DNA of 64,000 nt, taken from positions 9,210 through 73,209 of the forward strand of contig NZ_JAYGIM010000022.1 of the NCBI RefSeq assembly GCF_034930985.1. Direction: 5' to 3'. A program made the translations under genes and the position numbers. The notes beneath the pieces are model-generated. The model saw only the letters and a program-made list of their open reading frames with translations. It was not told the DNA's origin and searched no databases. Shown here piece after piece: positions 53,224 through 61,959 of this stretch. Origin of the DNA: Arcicella lustrica (lineage in GTDB: Bacteria > Bacteroidota > Bacteroidia > Cytophagales > Spirosomataceae). Numbering within the stretch: the stretch's first letter is position 1; every line of letters begins with the position of its first letter.

Positions 53224-54204
53224 ATGAAACCCATCAAACAAACACGCTCGTTTTCTAATGAATTAATGGACAGACTTCGCCAAACTGGTGATGAAGTAGC
53301 TGATAATATCATTCTACAAGTATTCCTACAAACAGAAATGGTGGGATTACGAGACTTTTTCAAGTGGCTTAATACCAACGAAGCGGAGTACTCTTTAAGT
53401 TTCATCAACGATTTTGTGAATCAAAAACCTGAATTACCTGACTTTGCTGATTGGAAAGTAATGCAAAAAGGAATGAATTTCTTCCAAGAAAATCAGGAAC
53501 GAATAGGTATTATGTTGGCTTGTTTGGCTTTGCCTTATTGTTATGCAGCTGCAGATGGTGCGAGAGTATTGGAAAAATCACAAAGAATTCAGAACGATAC
53601 TTTAAAGCGATTAGAAGAAACGGGCGAGTTTATTTTTACTGTCATGCAAGAAAAAAACTGGCAGAACGGAATCGCTTTCCGCAAAATATTAAAAGTAAGA
53701 TTAATGCATGCTTCCATTCGTTTTTTCTCTGAATATCACGGCTCTTGGGATAATACTTGGGGAAAACCTGTAAACCAAGAAGATATGGCAGGTACGAACG
53801 GAGCTTTTTCTTATATCGTAATTCGTGGATTGAGGAAATCGAGAAAAACACCTGCTGAAAGTGAAGAGGAAGCTTATTTGCACCTTTGGAATGTAATCAG
53901 TAATATCATGGGTGTTGAAAAAGCTTTGATTCCGAATAATCTTAGAGAAGCTTTTACACTAGATAAAGTAATTGCCAAACGCCAATTCCGACCATCAGAA
54001 GAAGGCAGATTATTGACTAAAGCCTTACTCCAAACCTTAGAAAGTTTTGTTCCCAATCCTTTATTAAAAGCTTTTCCAGCTGCACAAATGCGCTTTTTAT
54101 TGGGGGATAAAGTAGCAGATTTGCTAGGAGTACCAGCCGTTCCTTTTGAAAGTAAATTGATTCCTTTTATCCCGAATCAACTATTGTTTAAGCCTGCTGA
54201 ATAA
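53224..54204 (+). CDS. MpaB/Lcp-family (DUF2236) oxygenase-like protein
   Basis: A 326-residue helical protein of the DUF2236 family, heme-binding oxygenases that include mycophenolate MpaB and latex-clearing protein. Seen here: LACLALPYCYAAADGARVLEKSQRI, RLEETGEFIFTVM, and VRLMHASIRFF with the conserved RxxHA-type helix that supplies the heme His. It ends at 54204, 5 bp before a hairpin shared with the YciI gene. Substrate unknown. Confidence 0.88.
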   Translation: MKPIKQTRSFSNELMDRLRQTGDEVADNIILQVFLQTEMVGLRDFFKWLNTNEAEYSLSFINDFVNQKPELPDFADWKVMQKGMNFFQENQERIGIMLACLALPYCYAAADGARVLEKSQRIQNDTLKRLEETGEFIFTVMQEKNWQNGIAFRKILKVRLMHASIRFFSEYHGSWDNTWGKPVNQEDMAGTNGAFSYIVIRGLRKSRKTPAESEEEAYLHLWNVISNIMGVEKALIPNNLREAFTLDKVIAKRQFRPSEEGRLLTKALLQTLESFVPNPLLKAFPAAQMRFLLGDKVADLLGVPAVPFESKLIPFIPNQLLFKPAE

Positions 54205-54208
54205 TGAT

Positions 54209-54247
54209 TTTTATCACTAGGGCTTAAGTCCAGCCCTAATGATAAAA
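54209..54247. repeat. Bidirectional hairpin, CATTAGGG family, shorter copy
   Basis: 16-bp arms (54209-54224 with 54232-54247, one G-U) around TAAGTCC. Related in sequence to the palindrome at 45359-45394 and suited to end transcription from both convergent genes. Confidence 0.75.
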
Positions 54248-54253
54248 GCGAAT

Positions 54254-54712
54254 TTAAATTTTCTTCTTTCCAACCTTATCATGAAATTTTAAATAAGTTG
54301 GAAGTGCTGCCGAACCATACCAAGGATATATTTCAGCTTCTAACAGTTTTTCTTTAATAGCTGGGTCTGTTATTAATAATTCGTTGGCTTCGGTGATGGT
54401 TTTTACATTCAGGATAAAAATTCCTCGATATGATTTATCGTTTTTTCCTAAAGGTCCCGCAACTACCAATTTTCCTAAGGATGCTAGTCGTCCGATATTG
54501 GCTAAATGTCCTCTGAATAAACTATCTACTGTTGCTTTATTGTCAATTTTATTGGGTCCCGTTTTTAACATCACCAAAATATAGCTTTTCATTCCATAAT
54601 CATCAGCCCCCAACGAGTCTGCTAATTTCTTATCATAATCAGGGTTTTCTGCTTGACAAAGGGCTGTAAAGCAAAAGCTAAATACTAAGAAGAAAGTAAA
54701 AATGTATTTCAT
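54254..54712 (-). CDS. Exported YciI-related protein
   Basis: A 152-residue protein with a signal peptide (FTFFLVFSFCFTALCQA) and a YCII-like ferredoxin fold (YILVMLKTGPNKID, FRGHLANIGRLASLGKLVVAGPLGK, YRGIFILNVKTITEANELLITDPAI). YciI family enzymes act on small muconolactone-like or nucleotide substrates; an exported form is unusual. Activity unknown. Confidence 0.85.
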   Translation of the reverse strand: MKYIFTFFLVFSFCFTALCQAENPDYDKKLADSLGADDYGMKSYILVMLKTGPNKIDNKATVDSLFRGHLANIGRLASLGKLVVAGPLGKNDKSYRGIFILNVKTITEANELLITDPAIKEKLLEAEIYPWYGSAALPTYLKFHDKVGKKKI

Positions 54713-54765
54713 AATGAAGGATGTTTACTTGCTGTTAAGAAATATTCGAAACTTAGATAAGCGTT

Positions 54766-55179
54766 TTACTCGAAGCCTTCTACATATTTTTTAAAATTAT
54801 CTATCACTGCTTGCGTAAAGGCTTTTTGTTCGGGAATTGGCGTTTCAGCTTCAGGGTCGAAGGTTTCGATGAGAATGGTTTCATCGCCATTTGGTTTGAA
54901 TATATTGATTACTTTTCTATTATCGAATAAAGTAGATTCAATGTATTCGTTGATAATTATTTTATCGTAAGTACCCGTAAAATCAAAAGCCAGACTACCG
55001 TCTTTTGCTTTCATTTTATAGATAAACTTTCCATTATCTTTTAAATCTATGGTCACACTAGTTGTTTCCCAATCTTCCGATGGATTGTTCCATTGAATAA
55101 TGTCGGCTGGAGTAGTCCAATACTTCCAAACCTTTTCTATCGGAGCTTTGATGATTGTTTGTACAGTGAGTGCTTCCAT
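54766..55179 (-). CDS. SRPBCC/AHSA1-family protein
   Basis: A 137-residue START-fold protein: VQTIIKAPIEKVWKYWTTPADIIQW, WETTSVTIDLKDNGKFIYKM, YDKIIINEYIESTLFDNRKV, and the end FTQAVIDNFKKYVEGF. The AHSA1 subgroup binds hydrophobic ligands or assists other proteins; the role is unknown. Divergent from the GMC oxidoreductase gene. Confidence 0.9.
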   Translation of the reverse strand: MEALTVQTIIKAPIEKVWKYWTTPADIIQWNNPSEDWETTSVTIDLKDNGKFIYKMKAKDGSLAFDFTGTYDKIIINEYIESTLFDNRKVINIFKPNGDETILIETFDPEAETPIPEQKAFTQAVIDNFKKYVEGFE

Positions 55180-55350
55180 TGTTAACGATTCCGAGTTAAT
55201 TGTTTTTTAAATATACATGAATAATGATTTCAATACTCTTCAATGTAAGAAAATAAAAACACTTTCTTTTTCCTTACCCCACAGGTTTGCATGGGTTTAC
55301 AAAGATATTTTTTACTTTTATCCCAAATACTTTTTTCAACATTCTCAACA

Positions 55351-57057
55351 ATGAATATCAACAAGAACCATTTTGAACAAAATACTTATGATGCTATAGT
55401 GGTAGGTTCTGGAATTAGCGGAGGTTGGGCTGCGAAGGAACTTACTCAAAAGGGATTAAAAGTTTTAGTATTGGAACGTGGACGAAATATCGAACACGTA
55501 AAAGATTATAAAACCGCCTTGACCGACCCTTGGAATTTTGAACATGGCGGAAAAGCTCCCCTTGATATTATCGCCAAACATCCCATTCAAAACCGTACTG
55601 GTTTTACCATCACCGAATCTACTCACGAACATTTTGTAAACGATTTAGAAAACCCATATCTCGAAACCAAGCGTTTTGATTGGATTCGTGGATACCATGT
55701 CGGCGGGCGTTCGTTGATGTGGGGAAGGGTTTCTTTGCGTTGGAGTGATATAGATTTTGAAGCAAATTTGAAAGAGGGCATCGGAATAGATTGGCCTATT
55801 CGTTATAAAGATATTGCTCCTTGGTATAGCTATGCAGAAAAGTTTGCGGGCATTTGCGGTACTCGTGACGGACTTCCACATTTACCCGATGGCGAGTTCC
55901 AACCGCCGATAGAATTTACTTGTGCCGAAGAACATTTCTCGAAAACAATTCGTCAGAAATTTCCTAATCGCTATTTAATTCATGGACGTGGGGCGCATAT
56001 TACGCAACCCACTGCCGAACAGACTGCACTTGGGCGAGCTTCTTGTCAGTCACGAGATATGTGTATGCGTGGTTGTCCCTTTGGTGCGTATTTTAGTTCT
56101 CAAGCCGCTACTTTACCTGCTGCTCAAAAGACGGGAAATCTTACGGTTCGTCCGCATTCTATCGTCAATTCAATTATTTATGATGAACAAAAAAAGAAAG
56201 CCAAAGGCGTAAGAGTAATTGATGAACGTACAGGTGAATGGCATGAGTTTTTCGCCAAAATCGTTTTCTTGAATGCTTCTGCTTTGGGTTCTACTTTTAT
56301 TTTATTGAATTCTACTTCCAATCGTTTTCCGAATGGGATGGACGATAGTGGTCAGCTTGGGCATAATTTGATGGATCATCACTTTAGAATTGGCGCTTAT
56401 GGCGAAACCGAATTGTTTAAAGATAAGTACTATAAAGGACGAAATCCAGTAGGGGGATATGTGCCACGTTTCCGTAATATTGGTACTGATAAACGTGATT
56501 ATCTGCGTGGTTTTGGCTACGAAGGTGGTGCAAGACGATACAGACAGTGGGCAGAAGAGGAGGAATTTGGTGCTTCACTCAAAAACAAACAAACACAAAT
56601 TGGTAACTGGAGTATGGATTTGGGCGGTTTCGGTGAATGCTTGCCTTACTACGAAAACAAAGTAGAACTTTCTAAAGAAATTACCGATAAATGGGGGCAA
56701 CCTGTTTTAAGAATGGATGCTGAGTTTAAGGAGAATGAATTGAAAATGCGTGTGGATATGAAAAACGATGCCGCTGAAATGCTAGAAGCGGCGGGTTTTA
56801 AAAATGTGAACGCTTATGACGAGATGAGTTATCCGGGTTTGGGAATTCATGAAATGGGAACTGCCCGCATGGGTCACGACGCTAAAACTTCGGTACTCAA
56901 CAAATGGAATCAGGTGTGGGCTTGCAAAAATGTGTTTGTGACGGATGGCGCTTTTATGACTTCGGCATCTTGTGTAAATCCATCGCTTACTTATATGGCA
57001 ATGACTGCCCGTGCTGCCGATTATGCGGTGAAAGAATTAAAAAAAGGAAATTTATAA
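55351..57057 (+). CDS. GMC-family oxidoreductase
   Basis: A 568-residue FAD enzyme of the glucose-methanol-choline family. Start ATG 55351. FAD loop DAIVVGSGISGGWAAKELTQKG (~13-34, shown in part), GGRSLMWGRVSLRW, the C-terminal HEMGTARMG (catalytic His region) and the FAD-closing TDGAFMTSASCVNPSLTYMA. A Cys-rich segment SCQSRDMCMRGCPFGAY is typical of the membrane-linked sugar/glucoside 3-dehydrogenase subgroup. The usual small partner subunit is not adjacent. The VOC gene follows by 17 bp and is co-transcribed. Confidence 0.93.
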   Translation: MNINKNHFEQNTYDAIVVGSGISGGWAAKELTQKGLKVLVLERGRNIEHVKDYKTALTDPWNFEHGGKAPLDIIAKHPIQNRTGFTITESTHEHFVNDLENPYLETKRFDWIRGYHVGGRSLMWGRVSLRWSDIDFEANLKEGIGIDWPIRYKDIAPWYSYAEKFAGICGTRDGLPHLPDGEFQPPIEFTCAEEHFSKTIRQKFPNRYLIHGRGAHITQPTAEQTALGRASCQSRDMCMRGCPFGAYFSSQAATLPAAQKTGNLTVRPHSIVNSIIYDEQKKKAKGVRVIDERTGEWHEFFAKIVFLNASALGSTFILLNSTSNRFPNGMDDSGQLGHNLMDHHFRIGAYGETELFKDKYYKGRNPVGGYVPRFRNIGTDKRDYLRGFGYEGGARRYRQWAEEEEFGASLKNKQTQIGNWSMDLGGFGECLPYYENKVELSKEITDKWGQPVLRMDAEFKENELKMRVDMKNDAAEMLEAAGFKNVNAYDEMSYPGLGIHEMGTARMGHDAKTSVLNKWNQVWACKNVFVTDGAFMTSASCVNPSLTYMAMTARAADYAVKELKKGNL

Positions 57058-57074
57058 ACAACCAAATTCAATCC

Positions 57075-57539
57075 ATGAAAACTATTCGCTTGATGATTGT
57101 CCTTTTGATGTGTGCTGGCTTTGCTTCGCAGGCTGTTGCACAAGATACACCCAAAAAAGGAATTGAAATTCTTTCTTACAACCACGTAGGTTTAGCCGTG
57201 AAAGATTTGAAAGTAAGTGCTAAATTCTATCGTGAAATTATCGGTTTGTCGCCTGTGGATGTGCCAGATAATTTATTGGCGATTAGAAGATGGTTCAAGA
57301 TTGCACCCGGACAAGAATTACATTTACTATTGGGCAGAGAACAACCTGTAGCAAACAATGACAAGAACGGAGCACATTTCTCTTTATCAATCCCGACAAA
57401 TTCTGCGGATGGAATCGAAGAGTTTTTGAAAGCAAACAATGTGGCGTATCACAGACAAAAGCGTTTTGATGGCGCATTTCAAATTTATGTAACAGACCCA
57501 GACGGTTATGTGATTGAACTGAATGAGCCGAAGAAATAA
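57075..57539 (+). CDS. Exported VOC/glyoxalase-family protein
   Basis: A 154-residue protein with a signal peptide (RLMIVLLMCAGFASQAVAQ) and a VOC domain: YNHVGLAVKDLKVSAKFYREIIGL, QELHLLLGRE, AHFSLSIPTNSADGIEEFL, QIYVTDPDGYVIELNE. Metal-ligand His and Glu are present. It follows the GMC gene closely; a periplasmic partner role in sugar oxidation is possible but unproven. Terminator at 57607-57644. Confidence 0.9.
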   Translation: MKTIRLMIVLLMCAGFASQAVAQDTPKKGIEILSYNHVGLAVKDLKVSAKFYREIIGLSPVDVPDNLLAIRRWFKIAPGQELHLLLGREQPVANNDKNGAHFSLSIPTNSADGIEEFLKANNVAYHRQKRFDGAFQIYVTDPDGYVIELNEPKK

Positions 57540-57606
57540 TGTTGATGTGAAAGGTGAAATGATACTACCGCACCATTTCACTACAGATTTTTTCGTCCCT
57601 TTTCTC

Positions 57607-57644
57607 AAAAACAGGTCAGCAACTTCTATTGCTGACCTGTTTTT
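57607..57644 (+). terminator. Intrinsic terminator after the GMC/VOC operon
   Basis: A 16-bp perfect stem (57607-57622 with 57629-57644) with loop CTTCTA, ending in T5. Confidence 0.95.
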
Positions 57645-57660
57645 GTTTTAGCCTATTTAG

Positions 57661-57906
57661 AAATGTATGTATCTATGCTATTTCTGTTGATAAATAATTA
57701 GAAATATCTGTACCTATGCTATTTCTATTAAAAAATAATTAGAAATATCTGTATCTAATCTATTTCTACTAGAAAATGATTAGATACACTTGTATTTATG
57801 CTATTTATATTGGAAAATAATTAGATATATGTATATCTATACTATTTCTGTTTGAAAATAATTAGAAACATGTGTATCTATACTTATTCTACTAGAAAAT
57901 GACCAG
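57661..57906. repeat. Tandem array of six 41-bp repeats
   Basis: Six units of exactly 41 bp (57661-57701, 57702-57742, 57743-57783, 57784-57824, 57825-57865, 57866-57906). Each begins AAAYATNTGTATCTATG-like and ends AAAATAATTAG. Units differ at several bases but no unit has an indel, and the sixth is the most diverged at its end. No conserved reading frame. 41 bp is close to four helical turns. The array ends 117 bp before the DUF6261-like gene. Confidence 0.95.
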
Positions 57907-58023
57907 AAATAGTGTTAACTACTCTGTTTCAGTTAGTTGGAGAATAAAAAAATCGTCATGAAACAAACTATTTAAAGCCAAGCTCCGTTTTCTTTAAAAA
58001 TATCATTATAAATAGTTTGAAGC

Positions 58024-58731
58024 ATGATACATACCTCAAAAATCTACCACTATTCCAACGCCTCGACCATTGGCTTTCTGGAAAATGTTATCTCCATTTG
58101 TAAAACGTTGAATCAACCAACGACGGAAGTAAGTCAAAAAATGGCGGAACTCTCTTCCGAAATAGAACAACTCTATTTGATTTTCTCAACAGCCAGAAAG
58201 AACCCGCACAATGAAGGTTTAAAGGAGCTGGATACTCGTAGAAATCAGCTAACACAAGGCATCAGAGAAATTGCTACAAGCTATTTAAAGCATTTTGATG
58301 CTGATTTTCGGGAGGCTGGCAAAAGTATTTTGAGGATTTTTGCTAAGTATGGAAAGCAGATTGAAAAAAGGAAATATTACGACCAAACCGAGATAACGAA
58401 TAGCCTAATAAGAGATTTTGAAAATGATGAAAGTCTGAGCCAAGCAATCACCAAACTACATTTATCAGACTGGCTTCAAGCCTTGAAAACAGATAATTTG
58501 GCATTTAATAGTTTGTACATAATAATGGTAATGTCAAGAGTAAACTTACCTGAAAAGAATTTCAAGGAAAGTAAAACGATAGCGATAGCACGATTCAAAA
58601 GCCTTTTTAATTTATTAAAAGCCCTAGAAATGGTATATCCCACAGCCGAATATGGCAATATCATCAAAGAAATTGAAGAATTGACTAAAAAATACAATGT
58701 ATCAAGACCGAAAAGAGGAGGGAAGGAGTAA
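58024..58731 (+). CDS. DUF6261-like protein
   Basis: A 235-residue all-helical cytoplasmic protein resembling the Bacteroidota DUF6261 family (ARKNPHNEGLKELDTRRNQLTQGIREIATSYLKHFD, LQALKTDNLAFNSLY, FKSLFNLLKALEMVYP, ending SRPKRGGKE). The family has no known function. It stands alone with a 41-bp tandem array upstream and a GC-rich repeat downstream, so its regulation may involve the array. Confidence 0.75.
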   Translation: MIHTSKIYHYSNASTIGFLENVISICKTLNQPTTEVSQKMAELSSEIEQLYLIFSTARKNPHNEGLKELDTRRNQLTQGIREIATSYLKHFDADFREAGKSILRIFAKYGKQIEKRKYYDQTEITNSLIRDFENDESLSQAITKLHLSDWLQALKTDNLAFNSLYIIMVMSRVNLPEKNFKESKTIAIARFKSLFNLLKALEMVYPTAEYGNIIKEIEELTKKYNVSRPKRGGKE

Positions 58732-58778
58732 AAGAAGAGGCTGTCCAAAAAGTTTTAGATCCAAATATTATTCTGCGA

Positions 58779-58890
58779 AAGACCTCACCGCAGCGGCGGC
58801 CGCCCCCAACCCCCTCTCCTGTAAAGAGGGGGCTTTTTTAGCTCCTAAAGCTCCCCTCTTAGCAGGAGAGGGGTCGGGGGTGAGGTCTTT
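58779..58890. repeat. Bacteroidota intergenic inverted repeat (GACCTCACCCCC family)
   Basis: A long imperfect inverted repeat: AAAGACCTCACC...CCCCTCTCCTG on the left pairs with CAGGAGAGGGGTCGGGGGTGAGGTC on the right (to 58890), around a GCCCCCTCTTT/GGGGAGC-type inner hairpin. The left arm is interrupted by a 14-15-bp GC-rich block at 58789-58803. GC content is far above the surroundings. Confidence 0.85.
58789..58803. repeat. GC-rich 15-bp block inside the inverted repeat
   Basis: CGCAGCGGCGGCCGC breaks the left arm of the inverted repeat; the right arm reads through without it. Almost identical to the block at 8058-8073. Confidence 0.75.
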
Positions 58891-58920
58891 TCCAAAGAAA
58901 ATATGAGAATACTGTTAGTC

Positions 58921-59652
58921 CTAAAAATTAGGTTTCAACAAATACTTGGCATAAAAATCATCAATTACTTTCACAGCATCCGTCGGATTATCAACCAAAG
59001 AAACTAAATCCAAATCATCAGGATTGATAGTACCTTCGGGTACCATCGTTTCTTTAATCCATTCAAATAATCCGCTCCAATATTTTTTGCCAACCAATAC
59101 CACAGGGAAACGCCCAATCTTTTGGGTTTGCATCAAAGTAAGCGATTCAAACATTTCATCAAGCGTACCAAAACCACCCGGCATGATGATGAATCCTTGA
59201 GAATATTTTACAAACATTACTTTACGCACAAAAAAGTATTCAAAGTCGATACTTTTATCACGGTCGATATAATCATTCGGTTTTTGTTCAAAAGGTAATT
59301 CAATGTTCAAACCTACAGATTTTCCACCTTGTAATTTAGCTCCCTTGTTGCCTGCTTCCATAATGCCCGGGCCACCACCAGTAATAACACCATAACCGTG
59401 GCGTACCAATTTAGAAGCAATTTCCTCCGCCATTAAATAGTAAGGATTATCGGGTTTTGTTCTTGCCGAGCCAAAAATCGAAACACAAGGACCAATCTTG
59501 GCTAATTTATCTACACCCTCTACAAATTCAGACATAATTTTGAAGGTTCTCCAAGATTCTTCTGAATGAATTTCCGCCCAAGTATGGTCAACGAAAGCTT
59601 TTTTTATTTTCTCATCATGCGTCATTAATTTCCCGCTCTCTCTGTCTGTCAT
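58921..59652 (-). CDS. LOG-family (TIGR00730) nucleoside monophosphate phosphoribohydrolase-like protein
   Basis: A 243-residue Rossmann-fold protein. Motifs: VSIFGSARTKPDNPYY, YGVITGGGPGIMEAGNKGA, and the signature MPGGFGTLDEMFESLTLMQT (PGGxGTxxE). LOG proteins release the base from nucleoside 5'-monophosphates (cytokinin-type or general purine). An extra ~45-residue N-terminus precedes the core. Lone gene, divergent from rpiB. Confidence 0.93.
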   Translation of the reverse strand: MTDRESGKLMTHDEKIKKAFVDHTWAEIHSEESWRTFKIMSEFVEGVDKLAKIGPCVSIFGSARTKPDNPYYLMAEEIASKLVRHGYGVITGGGPGIMEAGNKGAKLQGGKSVGLNIELPFEQKPNDYIDRDKSIDFEYFFVRKVMFVKYSQGFIIMPGGFGTLDEMFESLTLMQTQKIGRFPVVLVGKKYWSGLFEWIKETMVPEGTINPDDLDLVSLVDNPTDAVKVIDDFYAKYLLKPNF

Positions 59653-59761
59653 AGCTTTTTGAATTTTAATCGTTAAAAAATATTGATACTTTGTACCTTT
59701 GTTAATGAATAGGTTGAAATAACGAAAAAAAATCGTTCGATTTTACAAATACATAATTTTT

Positions 59762-60202
59762 ATGGAATTTATTAAGAAAATCGCCATCGGTGGCGACCAC
59801 GCAGGGTTTGAATACAAAGCCGAATTAATAACATATTTAACCGCAAAAGGTTACGAAGTAAATGATTTCGGTCCATACAGCAATGCCTCTTGCGACTATG
59901 CAGATTTTGCACATCCACTTTCTTTAGCCGTTGAAAGCAAAGAATATACTTTTGGTATTTTATTATGCGGAAGTGCCAACGGAGTAGCTATTACAGCCAA
60001 TAAGCATCAGGGAATTCGTGCAGGTTTAGCTTGGAATGCAGAAGTATCTTCCTTGATTCGTCAGCACAACGATGCAAACGTATTGTGTATTCCTGCTCGT
60101 TTTGTGACTTTAGAAGAAGCGATTGAAATCACAAACATTTTTCTTTCAACAGAATTTGAAGGAGGAAGACATCAGTTAAGAGTAAATAAAATTCCTTGCT
60201 AG
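59762..60202 (+). CDS. rpiB: Ribose-5-phosphate isomerase B
   Basis: A 146-residue RpiB/LacAB-family enzyme interconverting ribose and ribulose 5-phosphates. Motifs: IAIGGDHAGFEYKAEL (with His), CDYADFAHPLS, ILLCGSANGVAITANK (catalytic Cys), RAGLAWNAEVSSLIRQHNDANVLCIPARF. Typical length. Start ATG 59762. Several inverted repeats lie between it and the convergent membrane-protein gene. Confidence 0.96.
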   Translation: MEFIKKIAIGGDHAGFEYKAELITYLTAKGYEVNDFGPYSNASCDYADFAHPLSLAVESKEYTFGILLCGSANGVAITANKHQGIRAGLAWNAEVSSLIRQHNDANVLCIPARFVTLEEAIEITNIFLSTEFEGGRHQLRVNKIPC

Positions 60203-60211
60203 GTTTTAAAT

Positions 60212-60359
60212 CGCCTCAGAGAGGCGAAATATCGGTAGTCATGTTTGTGGTAAATATCCCTGTTCCAAGCCCCATCGGGGCGAAATGTTTCGCCCCGATG
60301 GGGCTTGGAACGACTTGAAACAGGCACTTCTACTACCGATATTCCGTTCCTAGCGGAAC
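60212..60359. repeat. Nested palindromic REP-like element
   Basis: The centre is a 24-bp perfect palindrome with 2-base spacer (60262-60285 with 60288-60311), rich in GC (GCCCCATCGGGGC). Outside are arms ATATCGGTAGT/ACTACCGATAT (60228-60239 with 60332-60343) and small end hairpins (60212-60225, CGCCT..GGCG; 60344-60359). The symmetric, nested design resembles REP/BIME-type elements. Confidence 0.85.
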
Positions 60360-60368
60360 TAATAAAAC

Positions 60369-60406
60369 ATAAAATCGGTCGAAATTAGTTTTTCGACCGA
60401 TTTTAT
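60369..60406. terminator. Bidirectional hairpin, TTAGTT loop, copy C
   Basis: A 16-bp stem (60369-60384 with 60391-60406) with loop TTAGTT. It sits between the stop codons of convergent rpiB and the membrane protein, and its last base is the last base of that gene's stop codon. Same loop as 8135-8184 and 63765-63814. Confidence 0.85.
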
Positions 60407-61812
60407 TATATCCTATTATTCAATTCATAAACGCCATTTCCAATTGAATGATACTTCCTCGCCAAAGCAGGAATTCGTTTAAATAATTTTGGAGCAAGAT
60501 TTACTTTGTCGATAATAAATTCAGGATAATCGTTCTCTACATTTCTAAGAATATTGATAACATTATCGTAGTTGTCAAGATTTTCTAATTCATATTTAGC
60601 CAAACTCCAGTTGATATATGGCGTAGCAACATAATTGTTTTTATATTCTTCCATGCCATCGCCGAGTACCAATATTTTTTTATTACTCAATTTAATATCT
60701 GGCTCTTCCTTCAATTTCAAGCTTTTTAATTGTACTAAAGTTTCCACCCCTTTGAAGTAAACAGCTTGATAGTGAATCAATAATACAGCAGCGAATAAAG
60801 CTAGACAAGTCAACTCAGCCAACCAAGCTCTTTTAGTATTGTTAAAGAAACTTACTGTAAAGAAAGCAATGGCAGGTACAAAAATGATGAATTGCATCGG
60901 GGCTAAAAAAGGCATCAAACCGATAGAAACCACACCTACAATTGCCCAAATCATCATTACTTGTTGGCAACGAATTTGGTAGTTATTAAAACCTACAGCA
61001 TTGACTAATCTTAAAAAACCTAAAACTCCAAAAGTAATTGGCAATAACAAAGTAGCGAGCAAACTTCGGAAGTCATTCAAATCATACTGACGAAGTTGGA
61101 AAACCGAAGAAATAAAATTTCTTGAAAAGGCTTCGTAAGTACCACTTAAATAGAAAAACAAAGCTGTAAGCGATAAAGGGAAAATAAAACCAAATATTGA
61201 TAATGAATGCTGACGTAACGTTGTACCACTAAAGAATAAAAGGGAAGCTGTAGCCCATAAAATAAATACACCTGCTGGTGGATAAAATAAAGTAGCGATA
61301 CCAATTAAAAAGCCAATCTCAAATACTTCATCGGTAGCCTCCAATCTGTTCATTTGTTTTACCAATGTTCCTAATGAAAGCAAAACAAAGGTTGTTGCCA
61401 TCAAAACTGGCGACAGAGTACAGCAGTCGAAAGAAATATTCATGAACAATAAATAGAATAGCCCCGGCAAGTAGTTTCTTTTGGCTAAAATATCTCTATT
61501 ATTGACCATTACATTAAAGTAAACAGCCTGAAAATATGTAAGGAAAAGTGCGACGATTTGATAGACAGATTGTGAACGACCGAAAAGTCCGTCGAGTCCA
61601 GCATAAACCAAAGTAGAAAGTGGCGCAGTATTATCCCAAATTTCAGCATACATTACAAAGCCTTTATTGATTTGTTCGCCAACCAACATCCATTGCAATT
61701 CGGGGATTAGCTGAGGCAAGCCAACCAAATACACGGGCATTCGGATAAGGATAAGTAAAATCAATAAACTAAAGATTTGATAGACAGCGTTTACTTTAAA
61801 GAAACTGAGCAT
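60406..61812 (-). CDS. Polytopic membrane protein, GT-C glycosyltransferase-like
   Basis: A 468-residue inner-membrane protein with about 11-12 hydrophobic segments. The motif YAEIWDNTAPLSTLVYAG (~55-72) has the charged/aromatic first-loop layout of GT-C lipid-linked sugar transferases. The C-terminal ~100 residues are soluble (KKILVLGDGMEEYKNNYVATPYINW, FKRIPALARKYHSIGNGVYEL). It may glycosylate a lipid or protein, but the family is not firmly identified; DUF6427-type is an alternative. Confidence 0.75.
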   Translation of the reverse strand: MLSFFKVNAVYQIFSLLILLILIRMPVYLVGLPQLIPELQWMLVGEQINKGFVMYAEIWDNTAPLSTLVYAGLDGLFGRSQSVYQIVALFLTYFQAVYFNVMVNNRDILAKRNYLPGLFYLLFMNISFDCCTLSPVLMATTFVLLSLGTLVKQMNRLEATDEVFEIGFLIGIATLFYPPAGVFILWATASLLFFSGTTLRQHSLSIFGFIFPLSLTALFFYLSGTYEAFSRNFISSVFQLRQYDLNDFRSLLATLLLPITFGVLGFLRLVNAVGFNNYQIRCQQVMMIWAIVGVVSIGLMPFLAPMQFIIFVPAIAFFTVSFFNNTKRAWLAELTCLALFAAVLLIHYQAVYFKGVETLVQLKSLKLKEEPDIKLSNKKILVLGDGMEEYKNNYVATPYINWSLAKYELENLDNYDNVINILRNVENDYPEFIIDKVNLAPKLFKRIPALARKYHSIGNGVYELNNRI

Positions 61813-61959
61813 ATTGTATGAAGGTATTCAAGTTTTTCACGAATTTACGGTGAATCCAAGAATTATTCCGAAATTTGTGAGATTATTGAAAGAAGAGCAT
61901 AAGATATTATGTGGTAGCGCAAATTACGATAATCAGAATTTGCAGAAATTAAAATTAAA

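Noticed and set aside
57661..57906. The 41-bp array as a CRISPR
   Set aside because: Units are directly adjacent without unique spacers and no cas gene is present.
58796..58803. GCGGCCGC, resembling a cloning-type restriction site or adaptor
   Set aside because: It is part of the GC-rich block that also occurs, in slightly different form, at 8058-8073; no vector sequence surrounds it.
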